A stretch of DNA of 64,000 nucleotides from NCBI RefSeq assembly GCF_011090165.1, contig NZ_JAADJT010000005.1, positions 248,001-312,000 of the forward strand. Direction: 5' to 3'. The stretch's first letter is position 1. The number at the start of each line of letters is the position of its first letter. The position numbers were made by a program, and so were the translations under genes. Positions 15,457 through 24,218 of the stretch are shown here, piece by piece. The notes under the pieces were generated by a model that saw only the letters and a program-made list of their open reading frames with translations, did no database searches and was not told where the DNA came from. This DNA comes from Duganella aceris. GTDB taxonomy: Bacteria; Pseudomonadota; Gammaproteobacteria; Burkholderiales; Burkholderiaceae_D.

Positions 15457-16656
15457 TCACTCGGACTGCGCGTATTTGCGGCAATGCTCCAGATAGCCCG
15501 CCTCGTGGCTGGCCACCAGCTGGACCACGCTGTTCCACAGCCACTGCGGTGTCCCGGTGGACTTCGCCGGGTTGGCCAGCAATTCGGTCAGCCAGATCGA
15601 GCGCGTGCCGGCGTCCATTTGGCGCGCGTGCGCGCGGCCGACGACGTAGGCCAGATAGCTGGCCGTCAGCACCGCATCCTCCATCCTCAGTTGTTCGATT
15701 TCCAGCTTCAGGTCCTGCGGCATCAGCTCGCGGATGAAGATGCCGCGCTCCATGAAGCGTCGCGCCACCATCCGCCCGCCCAAAGCCGGCGTCAGGCTGC
15801 TGGCGCCCTGCAGCACGCGCTTGGCGTTGTCGCGGGGCATGCTGACGCGGGGGTAGCGCGGGCTGGTGGCGGCGACGGCTTCCTTGATGTCCAGCAGCCG
15901 GCGCTTGCCGTTGAATTCAACCAGCACCGCGTAACGCAGCAAGCCGAGCGAACTGCATCCCTTGACCCAGTAGGCGGCGTCGACGACCGCCGGCCGCTGT
16001 GTCGTATCCGGCACATCGTTGCCGGTGATGGTGGTCAGGATGGCCGGGTCGGCGAACATTTCTTCGATCGCCGCGCGTTCGGTCGGGCTGATCGGCCAGA
16101 AGTTCTTGCCCAGCGGGATGGCGTGACGGCCATCGATGGCGCGGTCGCGCGCCAGCGACTTCCACGAGCGCAGCTGCGCCTCGCGCAAGGAAGCCTTGAC
16201 CACGGCCGGCTTGGCGAAAATCTCTTCATGTCCGGGGAAAAATGCGCGCTGGTAGCCGAGCAGCATATGCTGCAGCATGTGCGAAGTGACGATGCCGGGC
16301 AGCGAGGAGCCGCGCGCCGCGCTCGCCAACGACAGTCCCAACCGGATCAGGTCGTGGGTGGGATTGCCGATCGTGGTCTGGTCGAAGTCGCGCAGATGGA
16401 GCTGGACGGTGCCGTCCGCCGCCGCGACCGGGCCGAGATTGCCGACATGGCAGTCGCCGCAGATCCAGATCTCAGGGCCGCGCGGCAAGCGTTGCCCCGG
16501 CAGCGAATGCAGCCAGTCGTAGTATTGCGCCGTATTGCCGCGCACATAGGCGTGCGGCGAGCGCGCCATCTTCATGTCGCGACGCCGGATCAAGGTCGGA
16601 CGCCGGTTGTCCGGGGCTGGGGTATTATTGAGCAAACGTGACGGTGGTTTTTCCAT
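15457..16656 (-). CDS. DUF2252 family protein
   Basis: About 399 residues from ATG 16656 (410 from an alternative ATG 16689). It matches DUF2252: the N-terminal ARSPHAYVRGNTAQYYDWL, the central ICGDCHVGNLG and the LRDFDQTTIGNPTHDLIRLGLSLA segment. The latter two resemble the phosphotransferase (aminoglycoside kinase-like) catalytic HxDxxxxN and DxD positions, here HVGN and DFD. The family is uncharacterised. The fold suggests a small-molecule kinase, which is family-level inference. It is transcribed divergently from a secreted glycosidase with only ~66 bp between, so the two may share control, though no functional link is evident. Confidence 0.88.
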   Translation of the reverse strand: MEKPPSRLLNNTPAPDNRRPTLIRRRDMKMARSPHAYVRGNTAQYYDWLHSLPGQRLPRGPEIWICGDCHVGNLGPVAAADGTVQLHLRDFDQTTIGNPTHDLIRLGLSLASAARGSSLPGIVTSHMLQHMLLGYQRAFFPGHEEIFAKPAVVKASLREAQLRSWKSLARDRAIDGRHAIPLGKNFWPISPTERAAIEEMFADPAILTTITGNDVPDTTQRPAVVDAAYWVKGCSSLGLLRYAVLVEFNGKRRLLDIKEAVAATSPRYPRVSMPRDNAKRVLQGASSLTPALGGRMVARRFMERGIFIRELMPQDLKLEIEQLRMEDAVLTASYLAYVVGRAHARQMDAGTRSIWLTELLANPAKSTGTPQWLWNSVVQLVASHEAGYLEHCRKYAQSE

Positions 16657-16722
16657 GATGAGATTGTGCGTTGGATTTCGGCTATCCAAGGTGCGCCGCC
16701 ATACATCCGGAGATTAAAGTCG

Positions 16723-17805
16723 ATGCTGAAGAAGAAAAAAACAAACTGTTTATCCCGTTTTGTCGCTTTATTGTGCCTCACGGGTGCGGCCGCCACGCCG
16801 CACGCGGCCAATCCCATCGTCCCGGGCTGGTATGCCGACCCGGAAATTCGTATCTTTAATGGACAATACTGGATCTATCCGACCTATTCGGCCGACTACG
16901 GCACGCCCGATGTGTCGCAGCGCTTCACGCCCGAGCAGCAGCGCATGCGCGCGCAATCGCAGCTGATCTGGGCGCCTTTCCTCAAGATCACCTTCTTCAA
17001 TGCGTTCTCGTCGCCGGATCTGGTGCACTGGACCAAGCACCCGCACGTGCTCGACGTGGAGAACGTGTCGTGGGCGGCGTATGCGGTGTGGGCGCCGTCG
17101 GCGATCGAGCACCAGGGAAAATATTATCTGTTCTTCGGCGCCAACGACATCAAGAGCAACGATCAGCTGGGCGGCATCGGCGTGGCCGTCAGCGACCGGC
17201 CGCAGGGACCGTTCAAGGATGCGCTGGGAAAACCGCTGGTCGGGAAAATCCACAATGGCGCCCAGCCGATCGATCAGATGGTGTTCAAGGACGACGACGG
17301 GCAGTTCTACATGTATTACGGCGGCTGGAAGCACGCCAACGTGGTCAAGCTGGCGCCGGACCTGCTCAGTGTGCAGCCCTTCGCGGACGGCAGCACCTTC
17401 AAGGAGATCACGCCGGATCCGGAATACGTCGAGGGCCCGTTCATGGCCAAGCGCAAGGGCATGTACTACTTCATGTGGTCGGAGGGGGAGTGGACCGGGC
17501 CGGGATACAGCGTGGCCTATGCGATGAGTTCGTCGCCGTTCGGGCCGTTCAAGCGGATCGGCAAGATCCTGCAGCAGGACAGCAAGGTGGCCAAGGGCGC
17601 CGGCCACCACTCCATCGTCAACATCCCAGGCACCGATGACTGGTACATCGCCTACCACCGCCGGCCGCTGACGGAGGTCGACGGCAACCATCGCGAGCTG
17701 GCGATCGAGCATCTGTACTTCAACGAGGATGGCACGATCCGGCCGGTGGTCATTACCTCGGAGGGGGTGACGGCGCGGCCGTTGGCCGGTGCGGCGGGCC
17801 GCTAA
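16723..17805 (+). CDS. Secreted glycoside hydrolase family 43-type enzyme
   Basis: A 360-residue protein with a signal peptide (KKKK n-region, hydrophobic core LLCLTGAAATPHAA) and a five-bladed beta-propeller. GH43 catalytic positions are recognisable: Asp base in WYADPEI, the pKa-modulating Asp in QPIDQMVFKDDDG, and the acid Glu in EYVEGPF. GH43 enzymes act on arabino- or xylo-oligosaccharides in plant cell walls; substrate specificity cannot be read here. ATG 16723 is preferred over 16666 because it directly precedes the signal peptide. It stands alone, with no sugar transporter beside it. Confidence 0.88.
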   Translation: MLKKKKTNCLSRFVALLCLTGAAATPHAANPIVPGWYADPEIRIFNGQYWIYPTYSADYGTPDVSQRFTPEQQRMRAQSQLIWAPFLKITFFNAFSSPDLVHWTKHPHVLDVENVSWAAYAVWAPSAIEHQGKYYLFFGANDIKSNDQLGGIGVAVSDRPQGPFKDALGKPLVGKIHNGAQPIDQMVFKDDDGQFYMYYGGWKHANVVKLAPDLLSVQPFADGSTFKEITPDPEYVEGPFMAKRKGMYYFMWSEGEWTGPGYSVAYAMSSSPFGPFKRIGKILQQDSKVAKGAGHHSIVNIPGTDDWYIAYHRRPLTEVDGNHRELAIEHLYFNEDGTIRPVVITSEGVTARPLAGAAGR

Positions 17806-17819
17806 GTCCGCCGGCGCAG

Positions 17820-19070
17820 TCAGGGCCGGGTCGGAAGCGGCCCCGGGGTCCGATGGCGGGACAGGGCGGTGAAGGCCCAATACGCCAATGCCGACACCAC
17901 GATCCCCAGCACATTCTTCAGCGGATGGCTGGCCAGCAGCATCACCGCCACGCCGCAGCTCCAGGCCAGCAGGCCCTGCCAGCGGAAGGCGCGGTGGCCG
18001 TCGCGGACGAAGCTGCGCGCCAGCCAGTAGTCGCCGACCAGCACGCCGGCGATCGGCGGGATCGTCACCGTCAGCACCATCAAAAAGCCCATGAAGTTGT
18101 CGAGGATGCCGGCGCCGGCCAGCAACGCGCCGGCGCTGCCCGCCAGCAGCGTGGCAAGGCGGCGCCGGCTGTCCGGCCAGCCCAGCACCTGGGTGATGGC
18201 CAGCCCGGACGAATACGCGTTCATCACATTGGTGGTCCAGGTCGCCAGGATGAGCACCGACAGCGCCAGCAGCGGCATGCCGAGCCGGGCGTAGATGTCG
18301 ACGATGTCATAGGTGTGCTGGAAGATGGCCAGCATCGCGCCGCAGGCGGCCAGCCCGAGCGCGGCTGGCATCAGGCCCAGCAGCGAGCCCAGCACGGCGG
18401 CGCGGCGGTCTTTGGCGTGGCGCGCATAGTCGGGCGCGATCACGCCGCCGACGGCGAAGAAGCCGATGGCGATGCCGACCGCCGTCATCATGTCCATCCG
18501 CGCGCCGGGCGCCGGGCGGTAGGCGGCCACCTCGGCGAAGCTGTTCGCCTTGAGCGCCATGTACACCGCGAAACCGACCAGCGCGATCTTGCACGGCACG
18601 GCCAGGTAGTTCAGCCACTTGAGCCATTTGAAGCCGAACGCGGCGCTCAGCATCATGAACAGGCCCAGCGCCACCGAGGCCAGTTGCGGCGCCACGCTCC
18701 AGCCCAGCGAGATCTGCAGGATGCGCGCGGCCGAGGCGCCGGCCAGCGCGCTTTGCACGCCGAACCAGCCCAGCAGCGAGATGCCCAGCGCCAGGCCGAC
18801 CACGATGCGCGCGCCGCTGCCGCCGAAGGCGCTGGCGGCCAGCGCCACCGTGTCGCGCCGCTGCTCGACGGCGGCGATGCTTTCCAGGCTCATGTAGGTG
18901 CCCACCACGGCGCAGCCGATCGCGGCCGCCAGCAGCGTGTCCCAGAAGCCGAGGCCGGCGATCAGGGTGCTGCCGATCAGCAGCGAGGGGATGCTGATCA
19001 TGCCGCCGAACCAGATGGTGGCCAGGCCAAGCCAGCTCAGCATGGGCGCGGCGGGTGAGGAGTCGTTCAT
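17820..19070 (-). CDS. NCS1-family (cytosine permease-like) inner-membrane transporter
   Basis: A 416-residue membrane protein with about 12 hydrophobic segments, an N-terminus typical of the NCS1/CodB family (MLSWLGLATIWFGGMISIPSLLIGS) and a central SYxRYAKDRR-like segment (here DYARHAKDRRAAVLGSLLG). Members import nucleobases and hydantoins with Na+ or H+. It is the last gene of the minus operon TBDR - HyuA - DUF917 - permease, 40 bp after the DUF917 gene. The likely role is moving a hydantoin-like or nucleobase-like compound, delivered to the periplasm by the TBDR, into the cytoplasm. Confidence 0.9.
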   Translation of the reverse strand: MNDSSPAAPMLSWLGLATIWFGGMISIPSLLIGSTLIAGLGFWDTLLAAAIGCAVVGTYMSLESIAAVEQRRDTVALAASAFGGSGARIVVGLALGISLLGWFGVQSALAGASAARILQISLGWSVAPQLASVALGLFMMLSAAFGFKWLKWLNYLAVPCKIALVGFAVYMALKANSFAEVAAYRPAPGARMDMMTAVGIAIGFFAVGGVIAPDYARHAKDRRAAVLGSLLGLMPAALGLAACGAMLAIFQHTYDIVDIYARLGMPLLALSVLILATWTTNVMNAYSSGLAITQVLGWPDSRRRLATLLAGSAGALLAGAGILDNFMGFLMVLTVTIPPIAGVLVGDYWLARSFVRDGHRAFRWQGLLAWSCGVAVMLLASHPLKNVLGIVVSALAYWAFTALSRHRTPGPLPTRP

Positions 19071-19110
19071 GGGAGTCCCGGAATAAGTGAGGAAAGGAAG
19101 CGAGGTCCGC

Positions 19111-20211
19111 TCAGGCGACCGTCTCGTCGCGGCTCATGTGGCGCTGCTCGACCGGCACGTAGTCGACGTCGTAGCCGAAATAGCGCGGCCCGACCAGCTC
19201 CAGTCCGGCCGCGCTGCGCCACTGGCTGACGCAGGGAATGCCGAGCACCGCCACTCGCAGGCCGTAGCGCAGCAGTTCGCCGGTGACCGGTTCGCCGCTC
19301 TCCAGGTCCAGCAGCACGATCAGGTCCGGCGTCGATACCAGCACCTGCTCGCCGCGCCGCGCCAGCAGGAATTCGTTCTGGAACAGCAGGCTCAGTTCCT
19401 CGCCGTCGAAGCCGTCGAGGCCGACGATGCGGGCCTGGCCGCGCGAAAAGCCGCCGTCGGTGCCGCGCTGCACGTCGACCACCTTGCCGGTGTGGATCAG
19501 GAAGCCACCGGTGGCCAGCAGCGCCGCCTGGACCGGATCGGCGTGGCGCGCGCGCGCCTCGAAGATGGCGCGGCCGGTCGCCAGCGCCTTGCCGATCGAG
19601 CCGCGGACCACGGCCTGCCGGGCTTGCCTGCCGTCCATCGAGTACATCGCGCCCAGCGCCGAGCCGCCCATCTCCATCGTGATCGAACGGACGAAACGCT
19701 CGGTGTACTTGTTGCTGACCGCATCCACCATCACCGCGTTGCCTTTCTCGTCGGCCAGGGCCAGCGGCGAGGCGGCGATGCCGTGCAGCGTGCACAGCGT
19801 CATCTGGATCTCGGGGAAGGCGCGGCCCATGGTGTCGCCGTCGACCAGCGGCAGGCCGCGCACGCTGGCGGCGCAGAACGGAATGGTCGAATTGAGTCCG
19901 CCCACCTCGGCCGACATCAGCGCGGTGGCTTTGCGGCCGAGGAAGGATTCCAGCGCGGCCAAGCTGTTGAGCACCTGTTCCAGGTTGGGCAGCTTTTCCA
20001 GCAGCACCGTGGGGGCGCCGATGCCGGCCACCGAGATCACCAGCGCGTCGTCGTCCAGGCTGTCGACGTCGATCAGCGTCACCGGGCCGTGCAGCCGCAT
20101 GGCGTGCTGCGCCAGCAATTTGCCCAGATAGGGATCGCCGCCGCCGCCGGTGCCGTACACCGCGCCGCCCAGGGCGATCGCTTCCAGGTCTTGCACTTCT
20201 ATGATACGCAT
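19111..20211 (-). CDS. DUF917 family protein (S-methyl thiohydantoin desulfurase-type)
   Basis: A 366-residue protein of the DUF917 family, recognised from the N-terminal GGAVYGTGGGGDPYLGK, the SAEVGGLNS and the RGxPLVDGDTMGRAFPE segments. This family is a regular companion of hydantoinase/oxoprolinase genes. To my knowledge the domain has been renamed after S-methyl thiohydantoin desulfurase, from sulfur-containing hydantoin breakdown. Whether this copy acts on a thiohydantoin is inference from family and context. GAGG precedes ATG 20211. It starts 11 bp after the hyuA-like stop, implying coupled expression. Confidence 0.88.
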   Translation of the reverse strand: MRIIEVQDLEAIALGGAVYGTGGGGDPYLGKLLAQHAMRLHGPVTLIDVDSLDDDALVISVAGIGAPTVLLEKLPNLEQVLNSLAALESFLGRKATALMSAEVGGLNSTIPFCAASVRGLPLVDGDTMGRAFPEIQMTLCTLHGIAASPLALADEKGNAVMVDAVSNKYTERFVRSITMEMGGSALGAMYSMDGRQARQAVVRGSIGKALATGRAIFEARARHADPVQAALLATGGFLIHTGKVVDVQRGTDGGFSRGQARIVGLDGFDGEELSLLFQNEFLLARRGEQVLVSTPDLIVLLDLESGEPVTGELLRYGLRVAVLGIPCVSQWRSAAGLELVGPRYFGYDVDYVPVEQRHMSRDETVA

Positions 20212-20222
20212 GGATGGTCCTC

Positions 20223-21773
20223 TCAGCTTGTCGTTTGCAGGTTGCCGACCACGCGCACCCGAATCCGGGTGGCGTCGCCGGGCATGTAGGCCAGCGGCAC
20301 GTCCTCGATGTCGACCAGCTCCAGGCTGTCCGCCGTGGCGCCGGCCTCCAGCGCCTTCTGCTGGGCCTCGGCGCGCACTTGCGCGATGGCGGCGTCGCGC
20401 CCGATGTCGGCCAGCCGCAGCACCCGGTCGGCCTCGCCGCTGACCTGGGCCATGGCGGCGCCGACCGCGTTGGCGACCGCGAAGTGGGGCGGCAGCCGCA
20501 GTTCGAACTGGCCCAGCGTGCCGTGCAGCAGCACGCTGCCGCCGCCCACCACCAGTACCGGCAGCGGCTGGTCCGAGGTGCGCATGCGGTCGATCGCGGC
20601 CAGGATCATGCAGCGCATGCGCGCCAGGCAGGCCGCCACCCGCGCCGGATCGAGATCGGCCACCAGCGCCGGGTCGCCGATGCCGTCGATGCCGCCGGCC
20701 GCCGCCACCGCGATGTCGGTCGCGGTCAGCGTGCGGCCGCCGAACACCAGCGCCTCGCTGCGCAGCCGGAAGCCGACGCTGTGCGGGCCGATGGTCTGGT
20801 AATCGTCCGCCACCAGCGTGCCGCCGCCCAGGCCCAGGCTGTACACGTCCGGCATGCGGAAATTGGTGCGCACGCCGCCGACTTCAACCGCCGTGCCGGT
20901 CTGGCGCGGGAAGCCGTTGACCAGCACGCCGACGTCGGAGGTGGTGCCGCCGATGTCGACCACGATCGCGTCCTTGCAGCCGGACAGGAAGGCGGCGCCG
21001 CGCATCGAGTTGGTCGGACCTGAGGCAACCGTCAGGATCGGGAAGCGCGCCGCGCGTTCGGCGTCCATCAGCGTGCCGTCGTTTTGCGTGATGTAGAACG
21101 GCGCCTCGACCCCGGCTTCGCGCAACGCCGCGCGCAGCGCGTTGATGGTCTTCTCGCCCAGGTCGCCCAGCGCGGCGTTCAGGATCGCCGCGTTTTCGCG
21201 GTCCAGCAGCCCGACCCGGCCGATCTCTGACGACAGCGTGACGCGCGCCTGTGGCAGCACCGCCAGCACATGCGCCGCCGCCTCGCGTTCCTGGGCGTCG
21301 TTGATCGACGAGAACACGCCGGAGATGGCGATGTTGCGGATCCCCGCCGCCGCGAACTCGGCGGCGATGGCGCGGATCTCCTCGCCTTGCACCGGCGCCA
21401 GCACCGCGCCGTCGAATTCGTAGCCGCCGCCAGCGATGCGGCAGTCGAGGCGGCCGGCCGCCAGCAGGTCCTCGGGCCAGCCCGACAGCGGCGGGATGCC
21501 GGTGCTGGCCGGCCGCGCCAGCCGGATCATGCCGACCGGCGCCAGGTGCTGTCGTTCCACCAGGGCGTTGGTGAAGTGGGTGGTGCCGATCATCACGGCG
21601 CGCAGCGACGCGTACTCGACGCCGGCGCCTTGCACCAGGTCGCGCAGCGCCTGCAGCACGCCGCCGGTCACGTCGGCGCTGGTGGGCGCCTTGACGGCTT
21701 GCACCACCTGGCCGTCGCGCATCAGCACGGCGTCGGTGTTGGTGCCGCCCACGTCAATTCCTATTCGATACAT
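20223..21773 (-). CDS. Hydantoinase/oxoprolinase family protein (HyuA-type)
   Basis: A 516-residue ATP-dependent ring-opening enzyme of the hydantoinase A/5-oxoprolinase class. It has the acetate-kinase-like phosphate motifs GIDVGGTNTDAVLM at the N-terminus and DIGGTTSDVGVL in the middle, flanked by GTTHFTNALVER. The short length without a HyuB domain is typical of the type paired with DUF917. AAGGAC precedes ATG 21773. It follows the TBDR by 33 bp. The predicted reaction is hydrolysis of a hydantoin, thiohydantoin or similar cyclic amide; the exact substrate is unknown. Confidence 0.9.
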   Translation of the reverse strand: MYRIGIDVGGTNTDAVLMRDGQVVQAVKAPTSADVTGGVLQALRDLVQGAGVEYASLRAVMIGTTHFTNALVERQHLAPVGMIRLARPASTGIPPLSGWPEDLLAAGRLDCRIAGGGYEFDGAVLAPVQGEEIRAIAAEFAAAGIRNIAISGVFSSINDAQEREAAAHVLAVLPQARVTLSSEIGRVGLLDRENAAILNAALGDLGEKTINALRAALREAGVEAPFYITQNDGTLMDAERAARFPILTVASGPTNSMRGAAFLSGCKDAIVVDIGGTTSDVGVLVNGFPRQTGTAVEVGGVRTNFRMPDVYSLGLGGGTLVADDYQTIGPHSVGFRLRSEALVFGGRTLTATDIAVAAAGGIDGIGDPALVADLDPARVAACLARMRCMILAAIDRMRTSDQPLPVLVVGGGSVLLHGTLGQFELRLPPHFAVANAVGAAMAQVSGEADRVLRLADIGRDAAIAQVRAEAQQKALEAGATADSLELVDIEDVPLAYMPGDATRIRVRVVGNLQTTS

Positions 21774-21806
21774 GGATCTGTCCTTGTGGTCACGGGGATG
21801 AAAACG

Positions 21807-24020
21807 TCAGAAGCGGAACTTGGCCTCGAGGCCGAAGGTGCGCGGCTGGGCCAGCGAGCCGATGTCCATCGGCTGCCCGGCGCCGTAGCTCAGGCCGGAA
21901 TAATTGGCCGAGGTGTAGTCGGCGTAGTAGCGCTTGTCCGCCAGGTTGCGCACGTAAGCGCCGACGCGCCACTGGTCCTTGGCTTCGCCGATGCTGAATC
22001 GCAGGTTGAGCAGCGTCAGCGGATCGGACACGGCCACGTTGTCGGCGTGCCAGTACTTCTTGCCGCGATATTCGGTATCGAAGCGGACCATGCCCTTCAG
22101 GTTGGCGCCGACGGCGGCGCCGTACTGGATGCCGAGCGTGGCCTTGAACGGCGTGTTTTTCGGCGTGTGGTTGCCGATGCTGCCGGGCTCGACACGGTTT
22201 TCCTTGATCGTGCTGTCGGTGACGCCGATGCCGCCGTCCAGTTGCAGCTCGCGCAGCGGCAGGTAGCGGAAGTCGATGTCGGCGCCCTTGATGTCGACCT
22301 TGTCGATGTTGGCGATCACCTGCGAGGCGGTCAGCGCGTCGACATAGAAATACTGGAAGTTCTTCGACTTCGAGTAGAACAGCGCGCCGTTCAGGATCAG
22401 CCGGCCGCCCAGCAGCGTTGTCTTGGCGCCGGCTTCGTAGTTGGCCAGCTTTTCGGCGCCGAAGTCGGGCAGGTCCGGACCGTTGAAGCCGCCCGAGCGG
22501 AAGCCGGTGCTGTAGGTCAGGTATGCCAGCGCGTTCGGGTTGAGTTTCTTGGTCAGCGTCAGCTTCGGCTGCCAGTTGGAGAAATCGCGCTTGCGGTGCA
22601 GGCCGGTGGCCTGGTCGGTCTGGTCGCGGTTGTCGCGGTCGTAGCGCAGCGCGCCCGACAGCGTCAGGTCGCCGGCCAGGTCGTAGTCGAGCTGGCCGAA
22701 GCCGGCGTAGGCGGTGTTGTCGTTGCTTTCGTTCTTGTTGATCAGCAGCTTGGCCGCCTCGTTGTACTGGTCGAAGCTGCCGTCGGTATCGAGGAAGGCG
22801 CGGGTCTGCAAAGTGCGCTTGGTCTTCAGGTAATAGGTGCCGGCGATCCAGCGCAAGCGCTCGCGCGACGGCGAGGTGATGCGCAGCTCCTGGCTCAGCA
22901 TCCGGGTTTCCAGGTTCTGGCCCTGGCCCAGCTGGAAGCCGAAGCCGGAAAAGCCGCCCGGATGGTCGATCGGATTGCTGAAGTCGATGTCGCCGCGGTA
23001 GTTTTCGGTCAGCTTGGTGTAGCCGGTGATCGCGCTGATCACGCCCAGTCCGGTCTCGATCTCGGCTTTGAAGCTGGCGTCGGTGGTCTTGCCGTCGGAC
23101 TTGCCGAGCAGGCTGCTGCGCGGGTCGCGGATGTCGTTCGGGTTGCCGGCGGTGCCGGGCTGGTTGATCTGGCTGTCCCACACGGCGCCGGCGGCGAAGT
23201 CGGTGACGCCGATGCGGAAATCGAGATTGACGTCCCTGGCCGCCTTGACGGTCAGCGTGGCGCGCACCGCGTTGTCGTGGTCGAGCTGGTCGACCTTCTG
23301 GTTCAGGTAGGTGTTGCCGATCAAGCCATCGGCCTGCTTGCTCTGGCCCACCACGCGCAACATCACCAGATCCTCAACCAGCGCGCCGCCGATGCCCGCC
23401 GACACCTGCCTGGCGCCGCCGTTGCCGACCTCCACGCCGGCGAAGCCTTCGAACTTGTCGCGCGGCTGCTTGGTTTCGATGTTGATCGCGCCGCCGATGG
23501 CGTTGCGGCCGTACAGCGCGCCTTGCGGCCCCTTCAGCACCTCGATGCTCTGCACATCGAACAGATTCATCTTCAGCTGCTTTTGGTTGTTCTGCGGCAC
23601 GCCGTCGACCACCACCGCCACCGGCGAATCGGCGTTGTTGACCTGGGTGACGCCACGGATGACGACGAAGGAATTGCCGTAGGTGAAGGAGTTATCGAAG
23701 GAGACGTTGGGCGTCATGGCGATGAAGTCTTCGGTGTTCTTGATGCCGGCGTCCTCGATCTGTTGCGCCGAGAACGCCTTGACCGCCACCGGAACGTCCT
23801 GCAGGCGTTCGGCACGGCGCTGCGCCTTGACCACGATGGTTTCCAGCTTGGGCTGGCCATCGTCGGCGGCGTCCGGCGCGGTCTGGGCCCAGGCCTGGCC
23901 GCCGCCCAACACCAGCGCGATGGCCAGCGGCAGCGGCTTCAGGCGTCGTCGCCGGGCGTCGGGCGGCGGGGTGGAGTGACGTGGCTGACGATCGTGCGTG
24001 CTGCGGTCCAAGTGCTTCAT
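21807..24020 (-). CDS. TonB-dependent receptor (hydantoin module)
   Basis: A 737-residue receptor. It has an unusually long, basic n-region (about 28 residues, DARRRRLK) before the hydrophobic core of the signal peptide ending QAWAQ. A TonB box-like LETIVVKAQRR, the plug landmarks VVIRGV and VEVLKGPQGALYGRNAIGGAINIETKQP, and a barrel ending in LEAKFRF follow. GGGAGCAG precedes ATG 24020. It is the first gene of the minus operon with HyuA, DUF917 and an NCS1 permease. A TBDR in front of a hydantoin pathway suggests that the natural substrate is bulky or bound, since free hydantoins pass porins. Confidence 0.93.
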   Translation of the reverse strand: MKHLDRSTHDRQPRHSTPPPDARRRRLKPLPLAIALVLGGGQAWAQTAPDAADDGQPKLETIVVKAQRRAERLQDVPVAVKAFSAQQIEDAGIKNTEDFIAMTPNVSFDNSFTYGNSFVVIRGVTQVNNADSPVAVVVDGVPQNNQKQLKMNLFDVQSIEVLKGPQGALYGRNAIGGAINIETKQPRDKFEGFAGVEVGNGGARQVSAGIGGALVEDLVMLRVVGQSKQADGLIGNTYLNQKVDQLDHDNAVRATLTVKAARDVNLDFRIGVTDFAAGAVWDSQINQPGTAGNPNDIRDPRSSLLGKSDGKTTDASFKAEIETGLGVISAITGYTKLTENYRGDIDFSNPIDHPGGFSGFGFQLGQGQNLETRMLSQELRITSPSRERLRWIAGTYYLKTKRTLQTRAFLDTDGSFDQYNEAAKLLINKNESNDNTAYAGFGQLDYDLAGDLTLSGALRYDRDNRDQTDQATGLHRKRDFSNWQPKLTLTKKLNPNALAYLTYSTGFRSGGFNGPDLPDFGAEKLANYEAGAKTTLLGGRLILNGALFYSKSKNFQYFYVDALTASQVIANIDKVDIKGADIDFRYLPLRELQLDGGIGVTDSTIKENRVEPGSIGNHTPKNTPFKATLGIQYGAAVGANLKGMVRFDTEYRGKKYWHADNVAVSDPLTLLNLRFSIGEAKDQWRVGAYVRNLADKRYYADYTSANYSGLSYGAGQPMDIGSLAQPRTFGLEAKFRF

Positions 24021-24100
24021 CTGACTGCTCCCGGTGATTGAATGGCGTTGTTGTTCAGTACAGTGTGCGTGCGGCGGCAGCGCGGCGCAACGCCAACGGC

Positions 24101-24133
24101 GGGGGATGGGGGGCCGATTTTCGGGGGGGATGG
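24101..24133 (+). promoter_or_regulatory. Tandem G-rich boxes in the divergent TBDR/regulator region
   Basis: GGGGGATGGGGGG (24101-24113) and GGGGGGGATGG (24123-24133). The shared GGGGGATGG is repeated directly at 24-bp offset and closely resembles the MalT box GGGGA[T/G]GAGG known from E. coli. A further GGGGG run lies at 24153-24157. They sit between the divergent starts 24020 (TBDR operon) and 24219 (MalT-like regulator). The likely function is binding of that regulator, by analogy. Unlike the sites in region 1, these are direct rather than inverted, and no well-spaced -10 is obvious. Confidence 0.5.
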
Positions 24134-24218
24134 CGACAAACCCGCCGCAACCGGGGGCGTCGTAAACGGTTTAGATGGTTTGTGTTACATTTCGAAAACA
24201 GATAGCCAACGCCCAGCC

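Noticed and set aside
21270-24041. 923-codon plus-strand frame
   Set aside because: Antisense to the TBDR and hyuA genes; no start-site support or domain.
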